NCBI GenBank assembly: GCA_041488395.1
Contig: JBGPPE010000055.1
Coordinates: forward strand, 1-16,390
Origin: 39-52-133 sp041488395
Lineage (GTDB): Bacteria > Pseudomonadota > Gammaproteobacteria > Burkholderiales > Gallionellaceae
Direction of reading: 5' to 3'
DNA length: 16,390 nt
A model generated the notes under the pieces. It was given only the letters and a program-made list of their open reading frames with translations, was not told the origin of the DNA and searched no databases. Below are positions 1-6,784 of the stretch, piece by piece; position 1 is the stretch's first letter; every line of letters begins with the position of its first letter. The translations under genes were made by a program, and so were the position numbers.

Positions 1-251
1 ATCAGGGCGGCAGCAACCCGCCGCTGATCGTTGTACATGGCAGCGCCCTGGACAAGGTGCCGGAGAGCTATCGTCGCTACCTGGAAAAAACCTTCAGCGA
101 AGCATTCAAGCTGAAAGGTACACCGCTGAAAGTGGAGTTCAGATCCGGCAAGAACCCGTTCGCGGACAAAAAACCCAGGCCGCTAACCGAAAGCGAGGAG
201 CGCGCAGCACATCGTGCGCGGATACGCGGCCGTCGCCTGTACAGCAGGTAA
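1..251 (+). CDS. der: GTPase Der (EngA), C-terminal fragment
   Basis: This is the last 82 codons of the double-GTPase Der, which acts in maturation of the 50S ribosomal subunit; the start lies outside the window and the first complete codon begins at base 3. The visible part corresponds to the C-terminal KH-like domain that packs between the two GTPase domains. Supporting motifs are NPPLIVVHG, SYRRYLEKTF and the family's usual LKVEFRSGKNPFADKK stretch. A basic tail rich in Arg (HRARIRGRRLYSR) ends at a TAA stop and probably contacts rRNA. No GTPase motif is visible because those domains lie upstream. Der directly upstream of hfq is the usual order in betaproteobacteria, which supports the call. 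The gap to hfq is 66 bases and carries a possible hfq promoter. Confidence 0.93.
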   Translation, partial: QGGSNPPLIVVHGSALDKVPESYRRYLEKTFSEAFKLKGTPLKVEFRSGKNPFADKKPRPLTESEERAAHRARIRGRRLYSR

Positions 252-255
252 GCGC

Positions 256-284
256 TGGTCACCAGGGATAAAATCCAGTAAAGT
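256..284 (+). promoter_or_regulatory. Possible sigma-70 promoter for hfq
   Basis: TGGTCA (256-261) and TAAAGT (279-284) lie 17 bases apart in the der-hfq gap, each matching four of six consensus bases. Transcription would start near 291 and leave a short leader with the purine-rich AGAAGAAGAG Shine-Dalgarno before hfq. This is a motif match only. It would let hfq-hflX be expressed apart from der. Confidence 0.33.
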
Positions 285-317
285 TACCATTCCCCAACCA
301 TAGAAGAAGAGCAAAAA

Positions 318-548
318 ATGAGCGCAAAAGGGCAACAATTACAAGACCCGTTCCTGAATGCATTGCGTAAGGAACATGTGCAGGTGGCTATTTACCTCGT
401 GAACGGTATCAAGCTGCAGGGCCAGGTGGAATCGTTTGACCAATATGTCGTACTGCTGAAAAATACCATAACCCAGATGGTTTACAAGCACGCCATTTCT
501 ACTATCGTCCCCGCACGCGCAGTCAATATCCCGTACGACGCTGACTGA
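318..548 (+). CDS. hfq: RNA chaperone Hfq
   Basis: Hfq is the hexameric Sm-like chaperone that pairs small RNAs with mRNAs. The 76 residues contain the Sm1 motif (about residues 9-49, including QDPFLNALRKEH and YLVNGIKLQGQVESFDQ) and the Sm2 motif with Y56-K57-H58, the proximal uridine-binding loop. The lateral rim patch reads RKEH at 17-20, against RRER in E. coli, so one basic rim residue has become His. The disordered C-terminal tail is very short: about ten residues follow the Sm core, ending in an acidic DAD tip, whereas E. coli Hfq has 102 residues. The ATG is preceded by AGAAGAAGAG. The TGA stop shares its A with the hflX ATG (TGATG), so the two are probably translationally coupled. 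Confidence 0.98.
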   Translation: MSAKGQQLQDPFLNALRKEHVQVAIYLVNGIKLQGQVESFDQYVVLLKNTITQMVYKHAISTIVPARAVNIPYDAD

Positions 549-1681
549 TGCTCGAATCAACAACTGCTCCGAATACGGCGGTATTGGTCAGTCTCGATTT
601 CGGCGCACCGGATTACGCAGAAAGCCTGGAAGAGCTACGCCTGCTGGCCGAGAGCGCTGGCGTTCAAACTGTTGCCCTGATAGAAGGGAAGCGGCAGAGG
701 CCTGATGCATCCACCTTTGCCGGGAGCGGAAAACTGGATGAAATTGCGGCCATTGTTGAGCAACACGAAGTTCCTCTGGTGATTTTCAATCACGATCTTT
801 CTCCCGCGCAAATGCGCAACCTGACCGCCAAACTGCAAGCACGTGTTATCGATCGCACCATGCTGATCCTGGATATCTTTGCCCTGCGTGCCCAAAGCCA
901 CGAAGGCAAGGTTCAGGTTGAGCTGGCCCAGCTTAAATACCTGTCTACCCGCCTGGTCGGGATGAATATGGATATGGGGCAGCAGAAATATGCGGTAGGA
1001 GCGCGTGGGCCTGGTGAAACTCAGCTGGAGCTGGACAGGCGCAAACTGGACAGGCGTGTACAGCTGCTGAAAGAACGGCTGGAAAAGCTGCGCCGTCATC
1101 GCCAGATACAGCGACGTGCCCGCAATCGTTCCGATGTCTTTTCAGTTTCTATCGTGGGCTACACTAATGCGGGCAAGTCGACCTTGTTCAATCGCCTGAC
1201 GCATGCCAATGTATACGTGGCAAACCAGTTGTTTGCCACGCTGGACACGACCGCGCGCAAGGTGTTTATTGAGGGGTCAGGGCAAGTGGTGTTGTCGGAT
1301 ACCGTAGGGTTTATTCGCCACCTGCCGCATGGCCTGGTGGCTGCATTTCGCAGCACGCTGGAAGAAACGACATTTGCCGATTTGTTGCTGCACGTGGTGG
1401 ATGCCAACAGCCCGGAACGGCATGACCAGATTGCCGAGGTGAACAAGGTGCTGCATGAAATTGGTGCAGACAAGATTCCGCAAATAGTGATCTTTAACAA
1501 GATTGATTTGCAGGGTTTGCCTGCAGCCGTTAAGCGGAATGAGTATGGTAAAATAACCAGCATACATTTGAGCGCAAAAACAGGCTCCGGTATGGATGAA
1601 TTGAGAACAGCCCTGGCAGAAGCGCGTGATGTGCAGGCGCAAAGCGTGCAGCCACAGGAATGGCACCCCCTTAATGACTGA
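548..1681 (+). CDS. hflX: Ribosome-splitting GTPase HflX
   Basis: HflX is a translational GTPase of the Obg-HflX superfamily that splits stalled or heat-damaged 70S ribosomes. The 377-residue protein has the N-terminal HflX domain with the conserved VGARGPGETQLE glycine-rich segment (about residues 149-160), a basic helical linker (about 161-195, many Arg and Lys) and a G domain. The G motifs are G1 GYTNAGKST at 204-212, G3 DTVGF at 251-255, G4 NKID at 317-320 and G5 SAKTG at 342-346. It is shorter at the C-terminus than E. coli HflX (426 residues). The ATG overlaps the hfq stop by one base, and hflK follows after 23 bases. This hfq-hflX-hflKC order is classical in proteobacteria and supports the call. 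Confidence 0.97.
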   Translation: MLESTTAPNTAVLVSLDFGAPDYAESLEELRLLAESAGVQTVALIEGKRQRPDASTFAGSGKLDEIAAIVEQHEVPLVIFNHDLSPAQMRNLTAKLQARVIDRTMLILDIFALRAQSHEGKVQVELAQLKYLSTRLVGMNMDMGQQKYAVGARGPGETQLELDRRKLDRRVQLLKERLEKLRRHRQIQRRARNRSDVFSVSIVGYTNAGKSTLFNRLTHANVYVANQLFATLDTTARKVFIEGSGQVVLSDTVGFIRHLPHGLVAAFRSTLEETTFADLLLHVVDANSPERHDQIAEVNKVLHEIGADKIPQIVIFNKIDLQGLPAAVKRNEYGKITSIHLSAKTGSGMDELRTALAEARDVQAQSVQPQEWHPLND

Positions 1682-1704
1682 ATTTATTGAAGGCAGGATG
1701 GATT

Positions 1705-2892
1705 ATGGGATTGAATGACCCGCAGTGGGGCAATAAAAATAGCGGAGGCCCGCCGGATTTGGACGAGTTGCTGAGAAACTTCAATAGGAAAATTGAAGGT
1801 CTCTTCGGCAAGAAGGGGGGCGGCTCCTCAGGCGGCAATGGCGGAAAACCCGGCAACCTTGGCGGGATCGGCCTGGTCGTGCTCATTGTGGCCCTGATCT
1901 GGGTTGCCAGCGGCTTCTATATTGTCGATGCGAGCCAGCGTGGTGTTGTGCTGCGTTTTGGCAAATATGTCGAGGCGACGCAACCAGGCCCGCGTTGGCA
2001 TATTCCTTTCCCTGTCGAGACTGTAGAGGTAGTTAATCTGAGCCAGGTGAGAACGGCTGAAGTAGGCTACCGCGACAATGTAAAAAACAAGATTTTGAAA
2101 GAAGCGTTGATGCTGACTGACGATGAGAACATCATCGACATCCAGTTTGCCGTTCAGTATTACCTGAAGGATCCGGGTGATTACCTGTTTAACAACCGTG
2201 CTCCTGATGAAAATGTGCGTCAGGCAGCCGAAACGGCCATCCGCGAAGTGGTTGGCAAGAACAAGATGGACTTCGAGCTGTATGAGGGACGCGAGAAAGT
2301 TGCAGCGGATACCACCAAGCTGATCCAGGATATTCTTGATCGCTATAAATCCGGGATACTGGTGAGCAAGGTAACGATGCAGAATGCGCAGCCACCTGAG
2401 CAAGTTCAGGCAGCTTTTGATGATGCGGTCAAGGCAGGACAGGATCGTGAGCGCCAGAAGAATGAAGGGCAGGCATATGCGAACGATGTGGTGCCCAAGG
2501 CCAAAGGTGCTGCAGCGCGCCTGATGCTGGAAGCCGAGGGTTACAAACAGCGTGTGATTGCCAACGCCGAAGGTGATGCCAGCCGCTTCAAGCAGATATT
2601 GGTCGAGTACGAAAAGGCTCCCGGTGTAACGCGTGAGCGCATGTACATCGACATGATGCAGCAGATCCTGACCAGCAGCAGCAAGGTATTGGTGGATCAA
2701 AAGAGTGGGGGCAACAACTTGCTCTATCTGCCGCTGGATAAACTGATACAGAGCACTTCCCCAGCTGCGGCAGCCGCCACAGAGGCTGCTACGGCCAAGC
2801 AGGCAGAGCAGACTACCGGCCAGGCGGCAACCGATGCGGGCGCGGGGCATATGCGCGAATCGTTGCGTGGGCGCGACAGGGAGGCACGTTGA
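1705..2892 (+). CDS. hflK: FtsH protease regulator HflK (SPFH/band 7)
   Basis: HflK forms, with HflC, a periplasmic SPFH-domain cage around the membrane protease FtsH. I chose the ATG at 1705, giving 395 residues that start MGLNDPQWGN as in relatives. It has AAGGCAGGA just upstream; an in-frame TTG at 1687 would add six residues but looks less likely. The N-terminus is cytoplasmic and Gly-rich (about residues 34-54). One transmembrane helix follows at about 55-74, then the band 7 domain starting YIVDASQRGVVLRFGK. A long helical region with RERQKNEGQAYANDVVPKA and AEGYKQRVIANAEGD supports coiled-coil assembly. The C-terminal 60 residues are Ala/Thr-rich and low in complexity. Its TGA stop overlaps the hflC ATG by one base, fitting equimolar production. 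Confidence 0.96.
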   Translation: MGLNDPQWGNKNSGGPPDLDELLRNFNRKIEGLFGKKGGGSSGGNGGKPGNLGGIGLVVLIVALIWVASGFYIVDASQRGVVLRFGKYVEATQPGPRWHIPFPVETVEVVNLSQVRTAEVGYRDNVKNKILKEALMLTDDENIIDIQFAVQYYLKDPGDYLFNNRAPDENVRQAAETAIREVVGKNKMDFELYEGREKVAADTTKLIQDILDRYKSGILVSKVTMQNAQPPEQVQAAFDDAVKAGQDRERQKNEGQAYANDVVPKAKGAAARLMLEAEGYKQRVIANAEGDASRFKQILVEYEKAPGVTRERMYIDMMQQILTSSSKVLVDQKSGGNNLLYLPLDKLIQSTSPAAAAATEAATAKQAEQTTGQAATDAGAGHMRESLRGRDREAR

Positions 2893-3770
2893 TGAATAGC
2901 AAGATGGGCAATATTCTGGTGGGTGTTATTGTTGTTCTGGTTCTGTTGAGCATGAGTGTGTACGTGGTTGATCAACGCCAGACAGCGATCGTGTTCCAGC
3001 TGGGTGAAATGGTGAGCGTAAAGACCAAGCCTAGTCTTTATTTCAAGCTGCCGCTGGTGCAGAACGTGCGCTACTTTGATTCGCGGATTCTGACTCTGGA
3101 TAGTGCGGCTCCAGAAACCTTTATTACGGCAGAGAAGAAAAATGTTCTGGTCGATTCATTCGTGAAGTGGCGTATTGCTGATGTCGAGCAATATTACGTC
3201 AGTGTGGGCGGAGATGAGGCGCGCGCGCAAACACGTTTGACACAGACCGTGAACGCCAGCATGCGTGAGGAGTTCGGCAAGCGCACCATACACGAGGTGG
3301 TTTCGGGGGAGCGTGACAAGGTGATGGAAGTGTTGCGCGAGAAAGCCAATGCTGATGCGCACAAAATTGGCGTAGAGGTGCTGGATGTACGCCTGAAGCG
3401 CGTGGATTTTACTCCTGAGATCAGCGACTCGGTATATCGCCGCATGGATGCGGAGCGCAAGCGCGTAGCCAACGAATTGCGCGCAACCGGTAATGCAGAA
3501 AGCGAGAAGATCCGTGCCGATGCGGATAAGCAGCACGAAGTGACTTTGGCGGTGGCTTATCGCGACGCGCAAAAGATCAAGGGTGAAGGTGATGCAAAGG
3601 CTGCAGCAATTTATGCTTCTGCGTTTGGCCGCAATTCCGAGTTCTATGCCTTTTATCGCAGTCTGGAAGCCTATAAACAGAGCTTCAAGAATAAGAGTGA
3701 CGTAATGGTGCTGGATCCCAGTTCCTCTTTCTTCAAGTATTTGAAGAGCTCGAATAAATCGGGCAAATAA
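2892..3770 (+). CDS. hflC: FtsH protease regulator HflC (SPFH/band 7)
   Basis: HflC is the partner of HflK in the membrane complex that modulates FtsH. The ATG at 2892 (292 residues, MNSKMGNILVG) is preceded by AGGGAGG and overlaps the hflK stop by one base; a TTG one codon earlier is possible but unlikely. A signal-anchor helix occupies about residues 7-26 (ILVGVIVVLVLLSMSVYVV), followed by the band 7 domain beginning VDQRQTAIVFQLGE. Characteristic HflC segments are EVLDVRLKRVDF and the helical run ERKRVANELRATGNAESEKI. The C-terminus holds FGRNSEFYAFYRSLEAYKQ, a conserved HflC block. The DUF2065 gene follows five bases after the stop, so this continues the same operon. Confidence 0.97.
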   Translation: MNSKMGNILVGVIVVLVLLSMSVYVVDQRQTAIVFQLGEMVSVKTKPSLYFKLPLVQNVRYFDSRILTLDSAAPETFITAEKKNVLVDSFVKWRIADVEQYYVSVGGDEARAQTRLTQTVNASMREEFGKRTIHEVVSGERDKVMEVLREKANADAHKIGVEVLDVRLKRVDFTPEISDSVYRRMDAERKRVANELRATGNAESEKIRADADKQHEVTLAVAYRDAQKIKGEGDAKAAAIYASAFGRNSEFYAFYRSLEAYKQSFKNKSDVMVLDPSSSFFKYLKSSNKSGK

Positions 3771-3775
3771 TTGAA

Positions 3776-3961
3776 ATGACGGAATTTTGGCTGACGGCTT
3801 TTGGTTTGATGTTAGTCATCGAAGGCCTGATGCCATTTCTGTTTCCCGCAATTTGGCGCGAAGCACTACGCAAGCTGATTCAGTATCAAGACGGTCAGAC
3901 GCGTTTTATCGGGTTGACCCTGATGTTGAGCGGCCTGTTGCTGATTTACTGGGTGAAATAA
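3776..3961 (+). CDS. DUF2065 (YjeT-type) small membrane protein
   Basis: This 61-residue protein belongs to the small DUF2065 family, in which E. coli YjeT lies just downstream of hflC. Its biochemical role is unknown. Two hydrophobic segments are visible, about residues 5-25 (LTAFGLMLVIEGLMPFLFPA) and 43-59 (FIGLTLMLSGLLLIYWV), joined by the basic loop WREALRKLIQYQDGQTR, so it should be an inner-membrane hairpin. The family signature LVIEGLMPFLFP is present. It begins five bases after the hflC stop, and its TAA overlaps the hisZ ATG by one base (TAATG). Position alone suggests a link to HflKC or FtsH, but nothing in the sequence proves it. Confidence 0.9.
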   Translation: MTEFWLTAFGLMLVIEGLMPFLFPAIWREALRKLIQYQDGQTRFIGLTLMLSGLLLIYWVK

Positions 3962-5121
3962 TGCCGAATTGGTTGTTGCCGGAATACATACAGGACATGC
4001 TGCCGGATGAGGCATGGCGCATAGAAGACATGCGCAGCAGCGTGCTCGAGCTGATGCGTCGCTCCGGCTACCAGTTGGTGGCGCCTCCGCTGCTGGAGTA
4101 TGTGGAATCTTTGCTGATCAACGACAGTCAGGACATGGATTTGCGCACCTTCAAGCTGGTTGACCAGCTGAGCGGTCGCACCCTGGCATTGCGTGCGGAT
4201 ATTACGCCGCAAGTTGCACGTATCGATGCACACCTGCTGAACCGGCAAGGGGTTGCACGCCTGTGCTATGCGGGCAGTGTATTGCATACCCAGCCTGCCG
4301 GCCTGATGCGCACGCGCGAGCTGCTGCAGATAGGTGCCGAGCTGTATGGTCACAGTGGCCTGGAGAGCGATCTTGAAGTGCAGCGCCTGATGCTGCAGGC
4401 GCTTGCCTTGCTGGGGATTGAGGGTGTACATATTGATCTGGGTCATGTGGGCATTTTTGGCGCCTTGGTCAGGCGCGCGGCAATTGGCGCAGAGCTGGAA
4501 GCTGCGCTATTCGGCGCGCTACAGCGCAAGGATGTGCCGAGCTTGCGCAGCATGCTGGCCGGCTTGCCGCAGGACGTACAAAATGGCCTGTTGGCCTTGC
4601 CCGAGCTGTATGGGGGGATGGAAGTGCTGGAACGTGCACGCCGCACCCTGCCGGATTGCCCGGAAATTCGCACGGCGCTGCATGAGCTGGAACAAGCCGC
4701 CAGCCATTTGCAGCCATTGGCCCAAGATGTAGGCATAGACTTGGCGGAACTGCGTGGCTACCACTATCACAGCGGCATGGTGTTTGCCGCGTACCATGCG
4801 GGTAGCCATGATGCGATTGCCCTGGGCGGGCGTTATGATGACGTCGGCAAAAGCTTTGGCCGTGCACGCCCCGCCACAGGATTCAGCATGGATCTGCGCC
4901 AGTTGCACGGATTGCTGGCCAAGCAGGAACAGCCCAAGGGCATCCTTGCGCCGCACGGCAAGGATGCAGCATTAAACGCGTCAATTGCCAGACTGCGTGA
5001 CGAAGGGCATATAGTAGTGGTGGATCTGCTTGGTGAAGTATCATCGCGTGGAGAGTTGAATTGTGACCGCGAACTGGTCTTGCGCAATGGCGCGTGGGGC
5101 GTGGTTGAACTTAAATCTTGA
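3961..5121 (+). CDS. hisZ: ATP phosphoribosyltransferase regulatory subunit HisZ
   Basis: HisZ is a histidyl-tRNA-synthetase-like protein without aminoacylation activity. It binds short-form HisG and makes the first enzyme of histidine biosynthesis active and feedback-sensitive. The 386-residue protein starts MPNWLLPEYIQDMLPDEA, the usual HisZ N-terminus. It retains class II synthetase core segments: TFKLVDQLSGRTLALRADITPQVAR (about residues 63-87, motif 2-like) and LGGRYDDVGKSFGRARPATGF at 288-308 (motif 3-like). The C-terminal anticodon-binding domain of HisRS is absent, as expected for HisZ. I reject a longer frame that opens at 3787, since the added residues merely read through DUF2065 out of frame. 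HisG is not in this window, so the short-form HisG should be encoded elsewhere. Confidence 0.95.
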   Translation: MPNWLLPEYIQDMLPDEAWRIEDMRSSVLELMRRSGYQLVAPPLLEYVESLLINDSQDMDLRTFKLVDQLSGRTLALRADITPQVARIDAHLLNRQGVARLCYAGSVLHTQPAGLMRTRELLQIGAELYGHSGLESDLEVQRLMLQALALLGIEGVHIDLGHVGIFGALVRRAAIGAELEAALFGALQRKDVPSLRSMLAGLPQDVQNGLLALPELYGGMEVLERARRTLPDCPEIRTALHELEQAASHLQPLAQDVGIDLAELRGYHYHSGMVFAAYHAGSHDAIALGGRYDDVGKSFGRARPATGFSMDLRQLHGLLAKQEQPKGILAPHGKDAALNASIARLRDEGHIVVVDLLGEVSSRGELNCDRELVLRNGAWGVVELKS

Positions 5122-5157
5122 AGCAATATCTTCAAAACTGAAAATCAGGGATCTGCA

Positions 5158-6471
5158 ATGGCAAAGAACGTCGTAGTAATCGGTACACAATGGGGTGATG
5201 AGGGCAAGGGGAAAATCGTCGACTGGCTTACCGACCATTCACAAGGTGTGGTGCGTTTCCAGGGCGGTCACAACGCCGGTCATACCCTGGTTGTGAACGG
5301 CAAGAAAACCGTATTGCACCTGATCCCGTCCGGCATCTTGCGTGACCATGTGATGTGCTACATCGGCAACGGTGTGGTGGTGTCGCCAGAAGCCCTGTTG
5401 AAGGAAATGGACAATCTCACCGCAGCGGGTATCGATGTATATAACCGCCTGAGAATTTCGGAAGCGTGCCCGTTGATTCTGCCTTATCACGTGGCACTGG
5501 ATCAGGCGCGCGAAATCGCCAAGGGCGCAGCCAAGATTGGCACCACCGGACGCGGCATAGGCCCGGCATATGAAGACAAGGTTGCACGACGCGGTGTACG
5601 TATTCAGGATCTGTTCCATCGCAAGCGTCTGGCCGCCAAGCTGGGCGAGATTCTGGATTATCACAACTTTGTGCTGAAAAATTATTTCAACGCGGCGACG
5701 GTAGATTTTCAGAAAACGCTGGATGACGCTCTGGCATTGGCGGATCGTGTCAAGCCATTGGTGATGGACGTGCCGCGCGCGCTGTATGAAGCAAACAAAG
5801 CCGGTCAGAACCTGCTGTTTGAAGGTGCCCAGGGGGCCTTGCTGGATATCGACCATGGTACTTATCCCTTCGTGACTTCCAGTAACTGTATCGCTGGTGC
5901 TGCCTGTGCCGGTAGCGGTGTAGGTCCGCAAACCTTGCACTATGTATTGGGTATCACCAAGGCCTATACCACACGCGTTGGCTCGGGTCCGTTTCCGACC
6001 GAGTTGTATGATGCAGTAACCAAGCAGGATCCGGCCGGTAAACACATGGCCGAAAAAGGACATGAATTCGGTTCCACCACGGGGCGCGCTCGTCGCTGTG
6101 GCTGGTTCGACGCCGCAGCGTTGAAACGTTCGATCCAGATCAATGGCGTATCCGGCCTGTGCGTAACCAAGCTGGACGTGCTGGATGGCGTATCAACACT
6201 ACGCTTGGGCGTAGGTTATAAAATTGACGGGAAGTTTACCGACATCCTGCCGGTTGGTGCTGATGCGCTGGAAGGTTGCGAGCCAGTATATGAAGATATG
6301 CCGGGCTGGAGTGGCAGTACGGTGGGTGTAAAGCGTTATGAAGACCTGCCAGTGCAAGCGCGCAACTATCTGAAGCGTATAGCGGAGATTTGCGAAGTGC
6401 CGGTGGATATGGTTTCTACCGGCCCTGATCGTGATGAGACGATCGTGCTGCGCCACCCGTTTGAGGCTTAA
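5158..6471 (+). CDS. purA: Adenylosuccinate synthetase
   Basis: PurA couples IMP and aspartate using GTP to give adenylosuccinate, the first committed step to AMP, in the cytoplasm. The 437 residues are close to the usual length (432 in E. coli). The N-terminal P-loop GTQWGDEGKGK contains the catalytic Asp at D14. The catalytic His is H42 in GGHNAGHT. Other signatures are TTGRGIGPAYEDK (IMP binding), EGAQGALLDIDHGTYPFVTSSN, the Asp-binding loop GSTTGRARRCGWFD and TKLDVLDG for guanine recognition. The ATG is preceded by CAGGGAT. It follows hisZ by 36 bases; hisZ-purA adjacency is common in betaproteobacteria. A strong hairpin terminator begins 45 bases after the stop. Confidence 0.98.
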   Translation: MAKNVVVIGTQWGDEGKGKIVDWLTDHSQGVVRFQGGHNAGHTLVVNGKKTVLHLIPSGILRDHVMCYIGNGVVVSPEALLKEMDNLTAAGIDVYNRLRISEACPLILPYHVALDQAREIAKGAAKIGTTGRGIGPAYEDKVARRGVRIQDLFHRKRLAAKLGEILDYHNFVLKNYFNAATVDFQKTLDDALALADRVKPLVMDVPRALYEANKAGQNLLFEGAQGALLDIDHGTYPFVTSSNCIAGAACAGSGVGPQTLHYVLGITKAYTTRVGSGPFPTELYDAVTKQDPAGKHMAEKGHEFGSTTGRARRCGWFDAAALKRSIQINGVSGLCVTKLDVLDGVSTLRLGVGYKIDGKFTDILPVGADALEGCEPVYEDMPGWSGSTVGVKRYEDLPVQARNYLKRIAEICEVPVDMVSTGPDRDETIVLRHPFEA

Positions 6472-6516
6472 GCACAATTGTCCAGAATTGCAAATGCTGT
6501 CGTAGCAAACAAAAAC

Positions 6517-6551
6517 GCGCACTGCCCAACAGGCAGTGCGCATTTGTTTTT
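6517..6551. terminator. Bidirectional intrinsic terminator after purA
   Basis: A perfect 10-base-pair stem, GCGCACTGCC (6517-6526) with GGCAGTGCGC (6532-6541), closes a five-base CAACA loop. On the + strand it is followed by ATTTGTTTTT, a good U tract, so it should end the hfq-purA transcript. On the - strand the bases after the stem read GTTTTTGTTT, so it may also end the tRNA-Leu transcript, whose 3' end lies about 108 bases away. Confidence 0.88.
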
Positions 6552-6648
6552 AACAATGAACTCGAGTGAGTTTGAAACCGAATTTTTTAGTGCTGAATTC
6601 AGTAAATCTGAAATCGGGGCTATTAAAGCCGAGAGTGCTGCTAAAGAA

Positions 6649-6733
6649 TGGTGCCCAGAAGAGGACTCGAACCTCCACACCTTGCGGCACACGGACCTGA
6701 ACCGTGCGCGTCTACCAATTCCGCCATCTGGGC
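6649..6733 (-). tRNA. tRNA-Leu (anticodon CAG)
   Basis: An 85-base class II tRNA lies on the - strand with CCA encoded. The acceptor arms GCCCAGA and TCTGGGC pair perfectly and are followed by discriminator A and CCA. The D arm reads TGGCGGAATTGGTAGACGC. The anticodon stem ACGG/CCGT encloses the loop TTCAGGT, giving anticodon CAG, which reads CUG, the favoured Leu codon here. The long variable arm and the T loop GTTCGAGTCC are typical of tRNA-Leu. The gene lies divergent to rnr and convergent with purA. Confidence 0.97.
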
Positions 6734-6755
6734 ATCTGTATTGCTGAGGGCGCGT

Positions 6756-6784
6756 ACTTTAATTGCTATAGGATATTCTGTCAA
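6756..6784 (-). promoter_or_regulatory. Sigma-70 promoter of tRNA-Leu
   Basis: On the - strand a perfect -35 TTGACA (6779-6784) is followed after exactly 17 bases by -10 TAAAGT (6756-6761). The bases after the -10 box, ACGCGCCCTC, form a GC-rich discriminator of the kind found at stringently controlled stable-RNA promoters. Transcription should start near 6749, about 16 bases before the mature tRNA 5' end. The -35 box includes the first base of the divergent rnr start codon. Confidence 0.8.

Noticed and set aside
1828..2850. 340-codon - strand frame opposite hflK
   Set aside because: Antisense shadow of hflK with no recognisable domain.
3787..3960. Upstream extension of the hisZ frame by 58 codons
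   Set aside because: It overlaps the DUF2065 gene in another frame, has no family resemblance and no ribosome site; the ATG at 3961 gives the normal HisZ N-terminus.
6478..6747. 89-codon + strand frame after purA
   Set aside because: It runs through the terminator hairpin and the whole antisense tRNA-Leu, so it is a chance opening.
6741..6769. TTGCTG/TGCTAT as an rnr promoter
   Set aside because: The predicted start would fall within about ten bases of the ATG and remove the ribosome site, and the -10 match is poor.
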